DNA from: Mycobacterium dioxanotrophicus
Lineage (GTDB): Bacteria; Actinomycetota; Actinomycetes; Mycobacteriales; Mycobacteriaceae
Direction: 5' to 3'
DNA length: 64,000 nt
Assembly: GCF_002157835.1 (NCBI RefSeq)
Contig: NZ_CP020809.1
Coordinates: forward strand, 3,286,001-3,350,000
Shown in pieces: positions 9,618-18,400 of the stretch. The notes under the pieces are model-generated. The model saw only the letters and a program-made list of their open reading frames with translations, had not been told where the DNA came from and made no database searches. The stretch's first letter is position 1; every line of letters starts with the position of its first letter. A program made the position numbers and the translations under genes.

Positions 9618-10802
9618 TCAGAAGGCGTAGTGCGGCAGCGGAAAGTCGTCGCGCAACTGCCGTCGGATCAGCCAGTCGCCGACATGCCGCTGCGAGAGCA
9701 TCTTGCTCATCCGATTGCGCGCCCATACGCCCGGCGCTGTTCGCGGTGCGAAGGCGGATGCGAATCGTTGCGCGGCTCGTTGCTTGCGTTCGATGAACGG
9801 CCGCAGCATCCGTTGGTGGCGGTCGAAGGCGGCGCGGAAATCGGTACCCGCACGGTGCAATTCGCCGGCAAGCAGGTACGCCTCGAGCATCGCCAGCCCG
9901 GTACCCTCGCCGGCCAACAGCGACACCGCGGCCGCGGCATCGCCGATCAGCATGACCCGGCCCTTCGACCAGCGGTCCATCCAGATCTGGCTCACCCGGT
10001 CGAAATAGACGTCCTCGGCGCGGTCCAGCGCCTCGAGGATCTGCGGACATTCCCAGCCGGCATCGCCGAACACGTTGTGCAGCAACGATTTCACCTCGTC
10101 CATTCCGGCCGGGTCGGTGCCGTTCAGCTGGTCGGTGGTGCAGATGAACAAGAACATCGTGCGGTCGTCACGCATCGCGAACCGACTCGCCATGCGTCCC
10201 GGCAGACCGTAGGACACGTAGACGAGCTCGTCGCGCGGTCGATACCCGCGGGTCTCGAAGGCGGCGACGCGGTAGCCGAGATCTCGCTCGAACGTCGCAT
10301 CCGGGCCGAACGCGAGGCGTCGCACCGGGGAATGCAACCCGCCGGCGCCGATCACCAGGTCGAACCGGCGGGACCCGCCGTTCTGGAGTTCGACCTGCAC
10401 GCCGGAATCGTCGGGGTGGATCGCGGTGATGCTGTCGCCGAACACCGTTTCCACGTCGTCGGCGACGGTGCCGTAGATCATCGCCGCCAGATCTCCGCGG
10501 GGCAGGCTGGTGAATCTGCCGCCCAGCACCCGGTGGAAGCCATCGGTCGGGAATCCGCCGACCCTACGTCCGCGGGTGTCGACCAGTCGCACCTCGCCGA
10601 CCTGGTAGCCCGTCGCGTCGAGTTGGGCGGCCAGGCCCATGCGCTCGGCGATGTCGTATCCCTCACCCCAGAAGTCGATGACATAGCCGCCGGTGCGCAG
10701 CTGTGGTGAGCGCTCGATCAGGCTCGGTTCGTGTCCACTCCGGCACAGCCAGTAGGCCAACGTCGGGCCGGCGATGCCTGCTCCACTGATCGCGACTTTC
10801 AT
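9618..10802 (-). CDS. FAD-dependent monooxygenase (aromatic hydroxylase type)
   Basis: A 394-residue flavoprotein of the PHBH/TetX class. It opens with the dinucleotide fold MKVAISGAGIAGPTLAYWL, has the middle DG-type motif DLVIGAGGLHSPVR, and the late FAD-ribityl motif VMLIGDAAAAVSLLAGEG. It should hydroxylate an organic substrate using NAD(P)H and oxygen in the cytoplasm. ATG 10802 is preceded by ggaggcgg. It is divergent from the TetR gene with 49 bp between them, a classic arrangement for repression by that TetR protein and induction by the substrate. Specific substrate unknown. Confidence 0.85.
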   Translation of the reverse strand: MKVAISGAGIAGPTLAYWLCRSGHEPSLIERSPQLRTGGYVIDFWGEGYDIAERMGLAAQLDATGYQVGEVRLVDTRGRRVGGFPTDGFHRVLGGRFTSLPRGDLAAMIYGTVADDVETVFGDSITAIHPDDSGVQVELQNGGSRRFDLVIGAGGLHSPVRRLAFGPDATFERDLGYRVAAFETRGYRPRDELVYVSYGLPGRMASRFAMRDDRTMFLFICTTDQLNGTDPAGMDEVKSLLHNVFGDAGWECPQILEALDRAEDVYFDRVSQIWMDRWSKGRVMLIGDAAAAVSLLAGEGTGLAMLEAYLLAGELHRAGTDFRAAFDRHQRMLRPFIERKQRAAQRFASAFAPRTAPGVWARNRMSKMLSQRHVGDWLIRRQLRDDFPLPHYAF

Positions 10803-10830
10803 CCGGCATCCGCCTCCTCGCCGCACATCA

Positions 10831-10872
10831 ATATGGAACTAACATACCGTCATGGGCATCGAAGTACCATAT
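10831..10872. promoter_or_regulatory. Candidate TetR operator between divergent genes
   Basis: The ten bases atatggaact at 10831 reappear as the reverse complement with one mismatch at 10863-10872 (agtaccatat). The arms are 22 bp apart and span the start codon of the TetR gene at 10852. Such placement suits autorepression and control of the FAD monooxygenase. No ribosome site precedes ATG 10852, so the TetR transcript may be leaderless. Operator function is inference. Confidence 0.4.
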
Positions 10873-11481
10873 GAGGCGACAGGTAGACGTCGCCAGAAGG
10901 CGCGCACCCGTACCGCACTCGTCGCGGCGACTCGGGAACTGCTCGCGCAAGGTCTGCTGCCCACGGTCGAAGACGCCGCTCACGCTGCCGACATTTCCCG
11001 GACCACCGCCTATCGCTATTTCCCCAACCAGCGCTGCCTGCTGGCCGCGGTGCACCCGGAGATCGACGCCACCTCGCTGCTGCCCGACCCTGCGCCCGAC
11101 GACCCGCACCGCCGGTTGGACCTTGTCATGCGGGAATCCGTGCGCATCACGACGACGTGGGAACCCGAACTGCGGACCTCGCTGCGTCTGTCCCTCGAAC
11201 CCGGCAACGCGGAGCTGCCCGTGCTACGCCGCGGCCACGCAGTCGCCTGGATCGAGGACGCGCTGGCCCCGCTGCGGTCGACTCATCCCCATGTCGACAT
11301 CCACCGGTTGGCCATCGCGATCCGTGCGGCCACCGGCATCGAATCGTTCGTCTGGCTCGTTGACGTGGCCGGCGTAACTCGCCAGGATGCCGCTGAAATG
11401 CTGTGTGGGACAGCGCAAGCGATTCTGAGCAGCGCCCTGGCCGCGTCCGGGGGAATGTTTCGGGGCGCCGGCTCGTCGTAG
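10852..11481 (+). CDS. TetR-family transcriptional regulator
   Basis: A 209-residue repressor. The N-terminal helix-turn-helix (about residues 14-62) reads TRTALVAATRELLAQGLL, then TVEDAAHAADISRTTAYRYF, the standard TetR recognition helix. The C-terminal helices form the ligand-binding and dimer part. It is divergent from the FAD monooxygenase and followed after only 5 bp by the start of the oxidoreductase gene that the genomic island has split, so regulator and oxidoreductase formed an operon before insertion. Likely ligands are small hydrophobic compounds handled by the two enzymes; this is inference from context. Confidence 0.85.
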   Translation: MGIEVPYEATGRRRQKARTRTALVAATRELLAQGLLPTVEDAAHAADISRTTAYRYFPNQRCLLAAVHPEIDATSLLPDPAPDDPHRRLDLVMRESVRITTTWEPELRTSLRLSLEPGNAELPVLRRGHAVAWIEDALAPLRSTHPHVDIHRLAIAIRAATGIESFVWLVDVAGVTRQDAAEMLCGTAQAILSSALAASGGMFRGAGSS

Positions 11482-11486
11482 GAGAG

Positions 11487-11606
11487 ATGAGTAGAGCAGT
11501 GCAATTCGATGAATACGGCGGGGTCGACGTGCTGCAGGTTCGTGACGTGCCCCGCCCCGTCCCGGCCGATGGCGAGGTGCTCGTCGAGGTCAAGGCGGGC
11601 GGTCTC
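11487..11606 (+). pseudogene. 5' part of quinone oxidoreductase gene split by island
   Basis: Forty codons begin at ATG 11487, directly after ggagag. The translation starts MSRAVQFDEYGG and ends EVLVEVKAGGL, the first beta-strands of a medium-chain (MDR) NADP-dependent quinone oxidoreductase. It then meets TAG at 11607. The family next expects NPGEAM or similar, and exactly that (AAT CCT GGC GAG GCG ATG) is found at 35989 in the same frame. The combined length would be 308 residues, normal for this family. Joined after the TetR gene it would complete a two-gene operon. The gene is therefore broken here by insertion. Confidence 0.85.
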
Positions 11607-11615
11607 TAGCGGTTC
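11601..11615 (+). repeat. Left island end: core ggtctc and inverted arm gcggttc
   Basis: The six-base core ggtctc (11601-11606) is followed by ta and gcggttc (11609-11615). The last motif is the exact inverse of gaaccgc at the right end. This arrangement of core plus short inverted arms is what tyrosine recombinases bind and cut. Confidence 0.6.
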
Positions 11616-11651
11616 AACTGTTGTTGTTGTGTTTTCCAGCTGGACGACACG

Positions 11652-13187
11652 GTGCATCGGGGTTTGTGGCGTTATTGTCCGCTGGTGTCAGGGGAGGCGT
11701 GGTGGCAGGTATTTTGGGCCGAATCTGGTTGTTGGTGGGGTAATTTCGCCGCTGATCCTGTTGTGCAGGGTGTGCCGGGCCTGGCGGAGGTGGTGCGCCG
11801 GAACGGTACTCGTGCTGGTCAGCCGTTTTTGGTGCGGTCCGATGGGGTGTATCCGGTTACGGTGAATGCCTTCTTGGCGTCTGCGCGGATGCGAGGTTGC
11901 GCGGAGGGTACTCGGCGCAAGTATGCGATTCAGTTGTCGATTTGGCTGGGTTTCCTTGATGCGGTGGGGTGTTGCTGGTCAGATGCGACGGCCGATCAGG
12001 TTGGCGCGTTCAAGTTCTGGCGGATCAACGATGAGCGCAATCCTTGTCGAGTGACGGGTGGGACGTTCCGTGGCGGTTTGGTGGCGATCAATGCGTTCTA
12101 CGAGTGGGCTGAGCGCCGTTATGGGGTGATGAATCCGGTCGAGCGTGTTGCGGTGCCTGTGGCCGGCGGCCGGCGTCAGGTCGACAGTTACCGTGCAGCT
12201 CCGCGGGTGGGGCGTGATCGCGACGTGAAGTGGCTGGATCCGGGAGGTTTCACGAGGTGGCGGGATGTCGGTTTGTGCGGGTTGGATCTGTCGGGGCGGG
12301 AGCTTTCGTGGTGGAGGGGGCGCAGTCCGCAGCGTGATTGCGCGTTCGTCGGTGGCCTGTATGGGACGGGTCTGCGGCTGACTGAGTGGGCCAGCATGTT
12401 GGTGCTGGAATTGCCGTTCGACGCGTCAGATCGTGCCTTTGTGACAGGTCAGTTGGCGGCGGCTTGTGCGAAAGGTGGTGTGCGGCGCAAGTATTGGATG
12501 CCGTATCCGGCTCTGAGTGCGGTGTTGTCCTATGGTGAGGGCGAGCGTGCTGCGGCGGTTCGGCGCGCGCAAGCAGTGGGACGCTATGACGGTGTGGCTG
12601 ATCGGTTGGTTGTGCGGCGGCAACTTGGGGGTCGGCGCATCGAGGTCGTCGACGTGTTGGGTCGGTCGTCGGCGGTCTCGTTGGACGCTCTGAGTCCTCA
12701 GGTGCGGCGTCGGTTGTTCCGTGAGACAGCGTCGGGTCTGGAGCCGGTGGCGTTGTGGTTGAACACCGACGGTGCACCGCGGGTGCCGCATGGGTGGCAG
12801 CATACGTTCGTTGGGGCGAATGCGCGGGTGGCTCGTGCGGGTTTGGTGGGGTTGACCGCGACGGCGCACATGTTGCGGCATTCGTTTGCATTGCGGTGGT
12901 TTTCGGTGGGGCGGCTGTTGTATGAGAAGCGATTCGCCCATCTTGACCTCGAGGAGATGCGCGACTTTCGTGCCCAGTTCGGCGATACCTGGTTTTTCGT
13001 GATGACGCTGTTGGGGCATCGCAGCGTGGCTACGACGATGAACGTCTATCTGGAGCCGTTTCGGGATCTCGATGTGGAGTTGCTGATCGCGCACGCTCAT
13101 GGTGCGGCGATGTCAGGGTTATTGGCGGAGATGTTTGCCGCGCATCCATTGGTGCGCACCGACCCGGTGGGGGCTTCGCAGAGATGA
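11652..13187 (+). CDS. Tyrosine recombinase 1 of trio (TnpA-like)
   Basis: A 511-residue site-specific recombinase starting at GTG 11652, only 45 bp inside the island end. The catalytic set is visible: Arg242 in GTGLRLTEW, His406-x-x-Arg409 in HMLRHSF, His456 in LLGHRSV and the nucleophile Tyr466 in TTMNVYL. The N-terminal 150 residues form a SAM-like DNA-binding domain. Its stop overlaps the start of the next gene by 4 bp (ATGA), so the three recombinases are co-translated. It should cut and join DNA at the island ends together with its two partners. In Tn554 the comparable TnpA has 361 residues, so this one is longer. Confidence 0.85.
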   Translation: MHRGLWRYCPLVSGEAWWQVFWAESGCWWGNFAADPVVQGVPGLAEVVRRNGTRAGQPFLVRSDGVYPVTVNAFLASARMRGCAEGTRRKYAIQLSIWLGFLDAVGCCWSDATADQVGAFKFWRINDERNPCRVTGGTFRGGLVAINAFYEWAERRYGVMNPVERVAVPVAGGRRQVDSYRAAPRVGRDRDVKWLDPGGFTRWRDVGLCGLDLSGRELSWWRGRSPQRDCAFVGGLYGTGLRLTEWASMLVLELPFDASDRAFVTGQLAAACAKGGVRRKYWMPYPALSAVLSYGEGERAAAVRRAQAVGRYDGVADRLVVRRQLGGRRIEVVDVLGRSSAVSLDALSPQVRRRLFRETASGLEPVALWLNTDGAPRVPHGWQHTFVGANARVARAGLVGLTATAHMLRHSFALRWFSVGRLLYEKRFAHLDLEEMRDFRAQFGDTWFFVMTLLGHRSVATTMNVYLEPFRDLDVELLIAHAHGAAMSGLLAEMFAAHPLVRTDPVGASQR

Positions 13188-14998
13188 GTGCGGGTCGGCG
13201 CGCGGCGTTGCCGCCCACGTCGTATCGGCCGCCGCCGCGGCGTGATGAGCACGGCGAACACCCCTTTCGGGTGACGGTGCATCCCGAGAATGGACGCTAC
13301 GCCGTCGATTTCAACTTTGCGGAGTTGCCGGTATCGGAGGTGATGTTGCGGTGGTTGGTCGATCGGTTCGTCAAGGCCACCGGGCCCAGTGGCACGTATC
13401 GGACTGCAGCGTCGGCGCGGATGCTGATGAGTTCGGTGCGCTCATTCGCGATCTATCTCGGGTCTTTGGAGCACCCGCCGGAGATACCGTCCGAGTTGCA
13501 CGGGATTCATTGGGACGGTTGGGTGCTCACCACGCCGTTGGGGTCGCGCAAGTCTCATTGCGGGGCGTTGCGAACCTTGACGAAGGGTTGTCGTGAGCTG
13601 CCGGCGGACTTCTTCGCCAGAGCTGAGCGCACGCGCGCTGTTGCGGTGGCCGAGAAGCTGCAGAGCTATTCTCCGGAGGAGTATCGCCAGATCATGGCGG
13701 CTGCGAAAACTGCTGTGCGTGCGGCCGTTGAGCGGGTCAGGGAAGGGCGCGCCGTGCTGGCGGCGTGGCGTGCCGGTGAGATCGACCAGGCACATGACGG
13801 TCTGCGCTGGCAGCGTGGCAGCTTTCTGGATCATATTGAGCGCCACGACCGGATCCCGAGGTATCCGTGCGGCAGGGGCCACCGCGGCGTGCTTCGCCAT
13901 GGTGGAAGCCTGGCGTTGTTCGGGCAGTTGTATCCGACGCTGTGGGACATGACCGCCGCCGCAGTGCTGTTGGTCTGCCTGACCGGTCACAACCTGTCGC
14001 CGATTCTGAGTCTGACCGCTGACCCGCATCGCCCCGACGGGGATGGTGCCGGGGTGCGGACGGCGTTGGTCGACATGCTCAAGCCGCGCCGAGGTCCAGG
14101 CCGGGCGCACATGACTGTTGCGCTCACCGACGCGGGGGCCGACGGGGCCGGCCCGATCGACGTGTCATCGGCGTTCGGGGTGTATCAGATCATTTCCGAG
14201 TTGTCCGCCCCGGTGCGTGCCCGCTCGGGCAGCGAGCTGTTATTCGGCTATGTCAGTCCCAAGGGTGGAACGTCGTTTCAACCGGGGTTGCCGCTTCCGG
14301 CCGTGGGTAAGTGGTCGCAGCGGTTGCAGCGGGCCGACGCTGCGACGAAGCTGGCAGTGCCGATCGACACGCGACGGCTGCGGATGACCTGGCTGCAAAT
14401 GCACCAACGACCGCTGGCCCACACCGAGCAGACCCTGGCCAACGATTACCTGGTGCGCAACCGCGGGAATATCGCCGAATATCGGAAAGTCGTCGCCGAC
14501 ACCCTGCGCGAACAGGTCACCGCGGCGCGTCGGCACAGTCAGGTCCAGATGATGACCGGTGACCAGGTTGCGCGTGCGCGCAGTGAACCGCAGGTGGTCG
14601 CCGCTGAGATCGGCGTGGCCCCAGAGGTTCTCCCGCCGTTGATCGCCGGGCGCCTCGATACCGTGCTGGCCGGCTGTGTTGACTTTCGCGGCGGTCCACA
14701 TTCTGAGGCCGGCGAGCCGTGCACGGCGTCGTTTCTGATGTGCTTGTCGTGTCCATGTGCACGGGCCACTCCCGAGCATCTGCCGGTGATCGTCGCCGTG
14801 CACGACCGGCTTCACGACAAGGCCCGGGAGGTGACACCGCTGCGCTGGGCGCAGCGATTCGCCGCTCCCGTCGCGCAACTGGCGGACATCATCGATCGAT
14901 ACTCTGAGGCCGCACTGGACAATGCCCGGACCCAGCTCAGCTCGGAGCAGCGTGAGCTGGTGGAACGATTCTTGTCGCAGGCGCTGGATCACCGATGA
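13184..14998 (+). CDS. Recombinase 2 of trio, catalytic residues altered
   Basis: A 604-residue protein placed between two active-looking tyrosine recombinases and overlapping both by 4 bp. Fold-level similarity remains: LTGHNLSPILSLT sits where the first catalytic Arg is expected but has Asn, and RRLRMTWLQMHQRPLAHTEQ matches the His-x-x-Arg/His region but with changed residues; NDYL may hold the tyrosine. A cysteine cluster (LMCLSCPCARATPEH, about residues 522-536) could bind zinc. In recombinase-in-trio systems the middle member is also needed though divergent, so a structural or DNA-binding role is likely. Catalytic inactivity is my inference from the visible substitutions. Confidence 0.75.
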   Translation: MSAGRRAALPPTSYRPPPRRDEHGEHPFRVTVHPENGRYAVDFNFAELPVSEVMLRWLVDRFVKATGPSGTYRTAASARMLMSSVRSFAIYLGSLEHPPEIPSELHGIHWDGWVLTTPLGSRKSHCGALRTLTKGCRELPADFFARAERTRAVAVAEKLQSYSPEEYRQIMAAAKTAVRAAVERVREGRAVLAAWRAGEIDQAHDGLRWQRGSFLDHIERHDRIPRYPCGRGHRGVLRHGGSLALFGQLYPTLWDMTAAAVLLVCLTGHNLSPILSLTADPHRPDGDGAGVRTALVDMLKPRRGPGRAHMTVALTDAGADGAGPIDVSSAFGVYQIISELSAPVRARSGSELLFGYVSPKGGTSFQPGLPLPAVGKWSQRLQRADAATKLAVPIDTRRLRMTWLQMHQRPLAHTEQTLANDYLVRNRGNIAEYRKVVADTLREQVTAARRHSQVQMMTGDQVARARSEPQVVAAEIGVAPEVLPPLIAGRLDTVLAGCVDFRGGPHSEAGEPCTASFLMCLSCPCARATPEHLPVIVAVHDRLHDKAREVTPLRWAQRFAAPVAQLADIIDRYSEAALDNARTQLSSEQRELVERFLSQALDHR

Positions 14999-17133
14999 CA
15001 ACGGCCGCCGATGCTCTTGGGCCCCAGGAGATTCCGGCTCCTGATGCGCTGGTGCTGGACAGCCGGCCCCTGCGCGAAGGCAGCAATTCGGTCGTGTTGT
15101 CGCGCTACCGCGACGACATCTGGGATCTGGGACCGGCGCTGCATGCTCCTCATTACGGGGCGTGCCGAATCCACTTCGGCCAGATCCACCCCGACTTTCG
15201 GGGAATGCTCAAACACCTGTGCTGGCTGATGGTCAACCACGATGGGTCTGCAGTATCGACACGCCGGCTGTGGGGGCAGCGTCCGGCGATACTGACGATC
15301 TGGGGTGAATTCAAACATCTGCGTGCGTTCACCGATTGGCTGGCCTCCCGCGGTCACGGCACGCTGAGCGCGGTGTCGCATCGCGATCTTGATGATTACC
15401 TGGCCGCGGTGAAAACCTCGGGCGCGTCACTGGGCAAACAGCAGGACATGCTGATGGCGGTGATCAGGGTTTGGGCGTACCGACAGTTGCTGACCGAGCC
15501 CGACCGGCTGCCCGAAGCGCCCCCGTGGGACGGGGAGAAGCTCCATCATCTGCTGGACGGCAAACGCTCGCAGGAGCTGAGCACCAAGCGCATCCCGCCG
15601 GCCATCATGAATCCCCTGTTGGCGTGGTCGCTGCGGTTCGTCGAGGAGCTGGCACCTGATATCACCGCGGCCGTCCGCGAATACCAGCGCCTGGCCGGTA
15701 AAACCCGCCCGGGACCGGCGTGTGCCGGCCGCTACCGGCGGGAGCGCGGCGAGGTGGCTCAGGACCTGCAGGCCCTTGTCCGCGCGTTTCGCCGTCTGCG
15801 CATTGCGCTGCCAGGCCATCGGTCGGGATCGGCCGGTGAACTGGACTACCACTACAACTATCTGGCGCGGCTGCTCGGCGCGGACCCGGAATCGCTCAAA
15901 CAACCTGGCTGCCGGGCGGTTTTGCGCGGCAGCGGACTGCCGATCCGCGAAGGCACCCCACTTCTGCTCACGGTGAGCGGCCTCATCGACGGCCGCCCGT
16001 GGCGGGCGGAGCCCATCGACGAGCGCGAGGTACGGGCCTTGGCGCGGCACTTGATCGCGGCCTGCTTCGTGGTGGTCGCCTACCTGTCGGGCATGCGTCC
16101 GGGCGAAGTGCTCTCCTTGGAACGCGGATGCCTGCGTCGTGACCCGGACACCGGGATGCTGCTGATCTCCGGCCGGCACTGGAAGGGCGTCCGCGATGAC
16201 ACCGGCGACCACAACCCGCACGGGGAGGTCCGCCCGGACCCGTGGGTAGTCACCGAACCGGTGGCCGCCGCCATTGACGTCCTGCAAAGCCTGCACGACG
16301 AATCCCTGTTGTTTCCCAACCGACTGGGCGCCCGGGCAGACAGCGCGCAGCGGTTCCGTGACGGGCGATCCAGCACTACCGGGCGAGTCTCCCGAGACCT
16401 CGACGCCTTGCGGGACTGGGTCAACCACTACTGCGAAGCGACCGGCCGCAGCGACACCATCCCCATAGACCCTGAGCAGCGCTCGATCCAGCCGCGCCAG
16501 TTCCGCCGCACGCTGGCTTGGTTCATCGCCCGCAAACCTCGTGGCATTGTGGCAGCGGCGATCCAGTACGGCCACCTCAAGGTGCAGATGACGGTGGGCT
16601 ACGCCGGCACCTACGCCTGTGGCTTTCCCGACGAGCTCGCGTTCGAAGAGTTGCTGGCCCGGCTCGACAACCTCGCCGAGGCACACCAACGCCTCACCTC
16701 GGGCGAACACGTGTCGGGTCCCGCCGCCGAGCTCTACCGTGATCGTGTTCATAACGCCCAGCGGTTCACCGGCCACGTGCTGGCCACGCACCGCGATGCC
16801 CGCAAGCTGTACACCAACCCGGATCTGCAGATCTTCCCCGGCGTCGGGATGACATGCGTGTTCGACCCACAACGGGCGGCGTGCCGATTCAGCCGCGACG
16901 ACACCGACAGCCGCCGAACCCCCGACTTGTCCGACTGCCAGCCCTACTGCGCCAACATCGCCCGCACCGACGGCGATATCGACGTCCTGCGTGAGCACGT
17001 CCAACGCCTCGCCCAACTCGTCGACGACCCGCTCGCCCCAGAGCCACGCACCCAGCGCGACCGTCACGAATTGCGGCGCCTGCGCACCATGGTGCTTGAC
17101 CACGACAACGGAAGAACAGCACCGCATGACTGA
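14995..17133 (+). CDS. Tyrosine recombinase 3 of trio (TnpB-like)
   Basis: A 712-residue recombinase, similar in size to Tn554 TnpB (630). The catalytic domain shows Arg368 in LSGMRPGEVLSLE, Lys397 in HWKGV, RQFRRTLAWF around residue 503, His527 in IQYGHLKVQMT and Tyr536 in TVGYAGTY. After the catalytic domain comes a tail with spaced cysteines (MTCVFDPQRAAC and DCQPYC), a probable zinc-binding part seen in this family. It overlaps recombinase 2 by 4 bp and the DUF6262-like gene by 8 bp. The gene order and overlap indicate one operon devoted to island transposition. Confidence 0.85.
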   Translation: MTTAADALGPQEIPAPDALVLDSRPLREGSNSVVLSRYRDDIWDLGPALHAPHYGACRIHFGQIHPDFRGMLKHLCWLMVNHDGSAVSTRRLWGQRPAILTIWGEFKHLRAFTDWLASRGHGTLSAVSHRDLDDYLAAVKTSGASLGKQQDMLMAVIRVWAYRQLLTEPDRLPEAPPWDGEKLHHLLDGKRSQELSTKRIPPAIMNPLLAWSLRFVEELAPDITAAVREYQRLAGKTRPGPACAGRYRRERGEVAQDLQALVRAFRRLRIALPGHRSGSAGELDYHYNYLARLLGADPESLKQPGCRAVLRGSGLPIREGTPLLLTVSGLIDGRPWRAEPIDEREVRALARHLIAACFVVVAYLSGMRPGEVLSLERGCLRRDPDTGMLLISGRHWKGVRDDTGDHNPHGEVRPDPWVVTEPVAAAIDVLQSLHDESLLFPNRLGARADSAQRFRDGRSSTTGRVSRDLDALRDWVNHYCEATGRSDTIPIDPEQRSIQPRQFRRTLAWFIARKPRGIVAAAIQYGHLKVQMTVGYAGTYACGFPDELAFEELLARLDNLAEAHQRLTSGEHVSGPAAELYRDRVHNAQRFTGHVLATHRDARKLYTNPDLQIFPGVGMTCVFDPQRAACRFSRDDTDSRRTPDLSDCQPYCANIARTDGDIDVLREHVQRLAQLVDDPLAPEPRTQRDRHELRRLRTMVLDHDNGRTAPHD

Positions 17134-17593
17134 CTCCGAGGCCGAGCGCGCCGCGATCCGTGCCGCGATGACACGCCTTCTCGACGGCACACCCCAACGC
17201 TCCACCGGCGCATTATCAGTGCTGCAACTCGCCGCCGAAGCCGACGTCAAGCGATGGGTGCTGACCCATAAGCACATCGACCTCGCCGATGAATTCCGGT
17301 GTCGAGCACGGGCATTGGGCCCTATCCCGGTCGCCTTCTCGCATCTGGAACACCAGGCCAAAGACGCCCAGCAGACCATCGCGGAGTTGCGGGCCGACAA
17401 CCGCAAACTACGCCAACAGGTCAGTGTCTACGCCCGCATCATCCACGAACTCACCGCACGAGACGCACCCCCGACATCGGTCATCGGCGCACACCTCAGC
17501 ACTTCCACAGTGAGCGTAGAACCCGGCGGGCAGGGTAACCGTGTTCGCTGCCCAGCACCGCGCACCAGGTCAGATCCACCGGAGGGGGATTGA
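17126..17593 (+). CDS. DUF6262/TnpC-like recombinase accessory protein
   Basis: A 155-residue protein starting inside the end of recombinase 3. It opens with a helical region containing MTRLLDGTPQRSTGALSVLQ and a helix-turn-helix-like LAAEADVKRWVLTHKH. A coiled coil follows (about residues 73-110, LEHQAKDAQQTIAELRADN). This matches the small DUF6262 / Tn554 TnpC type protein found after recombinase trios. In Tn554, TnpC affects orientation and efficiency of transposition. The last 40 residues are Pro/Arg-rich and weakly conserved-looking. Confidence 0.7.
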   Translation: MTDSEAERAAIRAAMTRLLDGTPQRSTGALSVLQLAAEADVKRWVLTHKHIDLADEFRCRARALGPIPVAFSHLEHQAKDAQQTIAELRADNRKLRQQVSVYARIIHELTARDAPPTSVIGAHLSTSTVSVEPGGQGNRVRCPAPRTRSDPPEGD

Positions 17594-17623
17594 CGCGGCG
17601 AGCACCGGGGTAATCCGTAAGCC

Positions 17624-17860
17624 ATGACGGTTCACCATCCAATGCCATCGTGCGATTTGTGCGTCGTCGCGATACACGGCCAGCAGCGTGTCGCTGCGTT
17701 GGCGCGCGCATGCGCGGCGTGGTCAGCTCGGCGTGGTTTGGCCCCGCCGAGCCGCACCGCAGCGGTTATCGACCGAGTGCGTCAACTATGCAGCACCGCA
17801 ACCGAATTGCGCCTGCAAGCCGGCGAGTACCGGTGGCGATTGGCGCAGGAACTGAAATAG
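17624..17860 (+). CDS. Small hypothetical protein after the recombinase operon
   Basis: A 78-codon frame from ATG 17624 with GC-rich third positions. It contains a CDLC motif near the start and a helical C-terminus (IDRVRQLCSTATELRLQAGE). I recognise no family. Its position just downstream of the recombination module could make it an accessory gene, but it may also be non-coding. The next 250 bp to 18109 hold nothing I can name. Confidence 0.3.
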   Translation: MTVHHPMPSCDLCVVAIHGQQRVAALARACAAWSARRGLAPPSRTAAVIDRVRQLCSTATELRLQAGEYRWRLAQELK

Positions 17861-18109
17861 GGCCCGTAGCAGAATCGTTGCCCTGCGCCGTGACCGTGCG
17901 CATAGCTGGCACCAGCCGATGGGTCTCAGCGTCGACTCAGGTTCGCGACCGACCAGCGCCTCAGTAGCCGGCTCCAGATCAGGATCGGTCACGTGGGCGT
18001 CCGATGAAGTGATCCTCGCGGAGTCCGTCGCCGCCAACGATCAAGGTTGATGACGCAAGGTCGCAGGGTTTACCGATTGCACTGAGCGGCTGTGGCTGAG
18101 ATCCGCGAT

Positions 18110-18400
18110 TCATGAGTGCATGAATGAGCTGGTCATTCGCAACCCAAAGGAACGCGAGAGGATCGCGACGGGGCGCGGACGGCTGGTAGAAGAGCGCGGG
18201 CACCTCACAGGCGAGCGGTAGCAGGCAAGACGAGAAGTTGCGACGATGACTCGTTGGCGGGTGAGCGTTCCCGAGGAGGTGGTGATGTGTACGCCGTCTG
18301 AGTGTTGCTCGAAGCCGGTGACGGTTGAGTTCAGGATGATTCGGTCGCCCAGTTGTGCTGCGACGCGGCTCCGGTACCGCAAACCCGCCGCACCCGCCAC
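18110..18400 (-). pseudogene. Flavin amine oxidase fragment
   Basis: The minus strand encodes RVAAQLGDRIILNSTVTGFE, then HSDGVHITTSSG and RQRVIVATS, which match the middle of flavin monoamine oxidases (the strand preceding the second FAD contact). Both ends of the gene are missing and the frame shifts after ATS, with LACEV continuing in another frame. It is a decayed remnant without expected function. Confidence 0.5.

Noticed and set aside
15427..17406. A 659-codon antisense frame opposite recombinase 3
   Set aside because: Shadow of the recombinase, which has catalytic residues and operon overlap; the antisense product resembles no protein.
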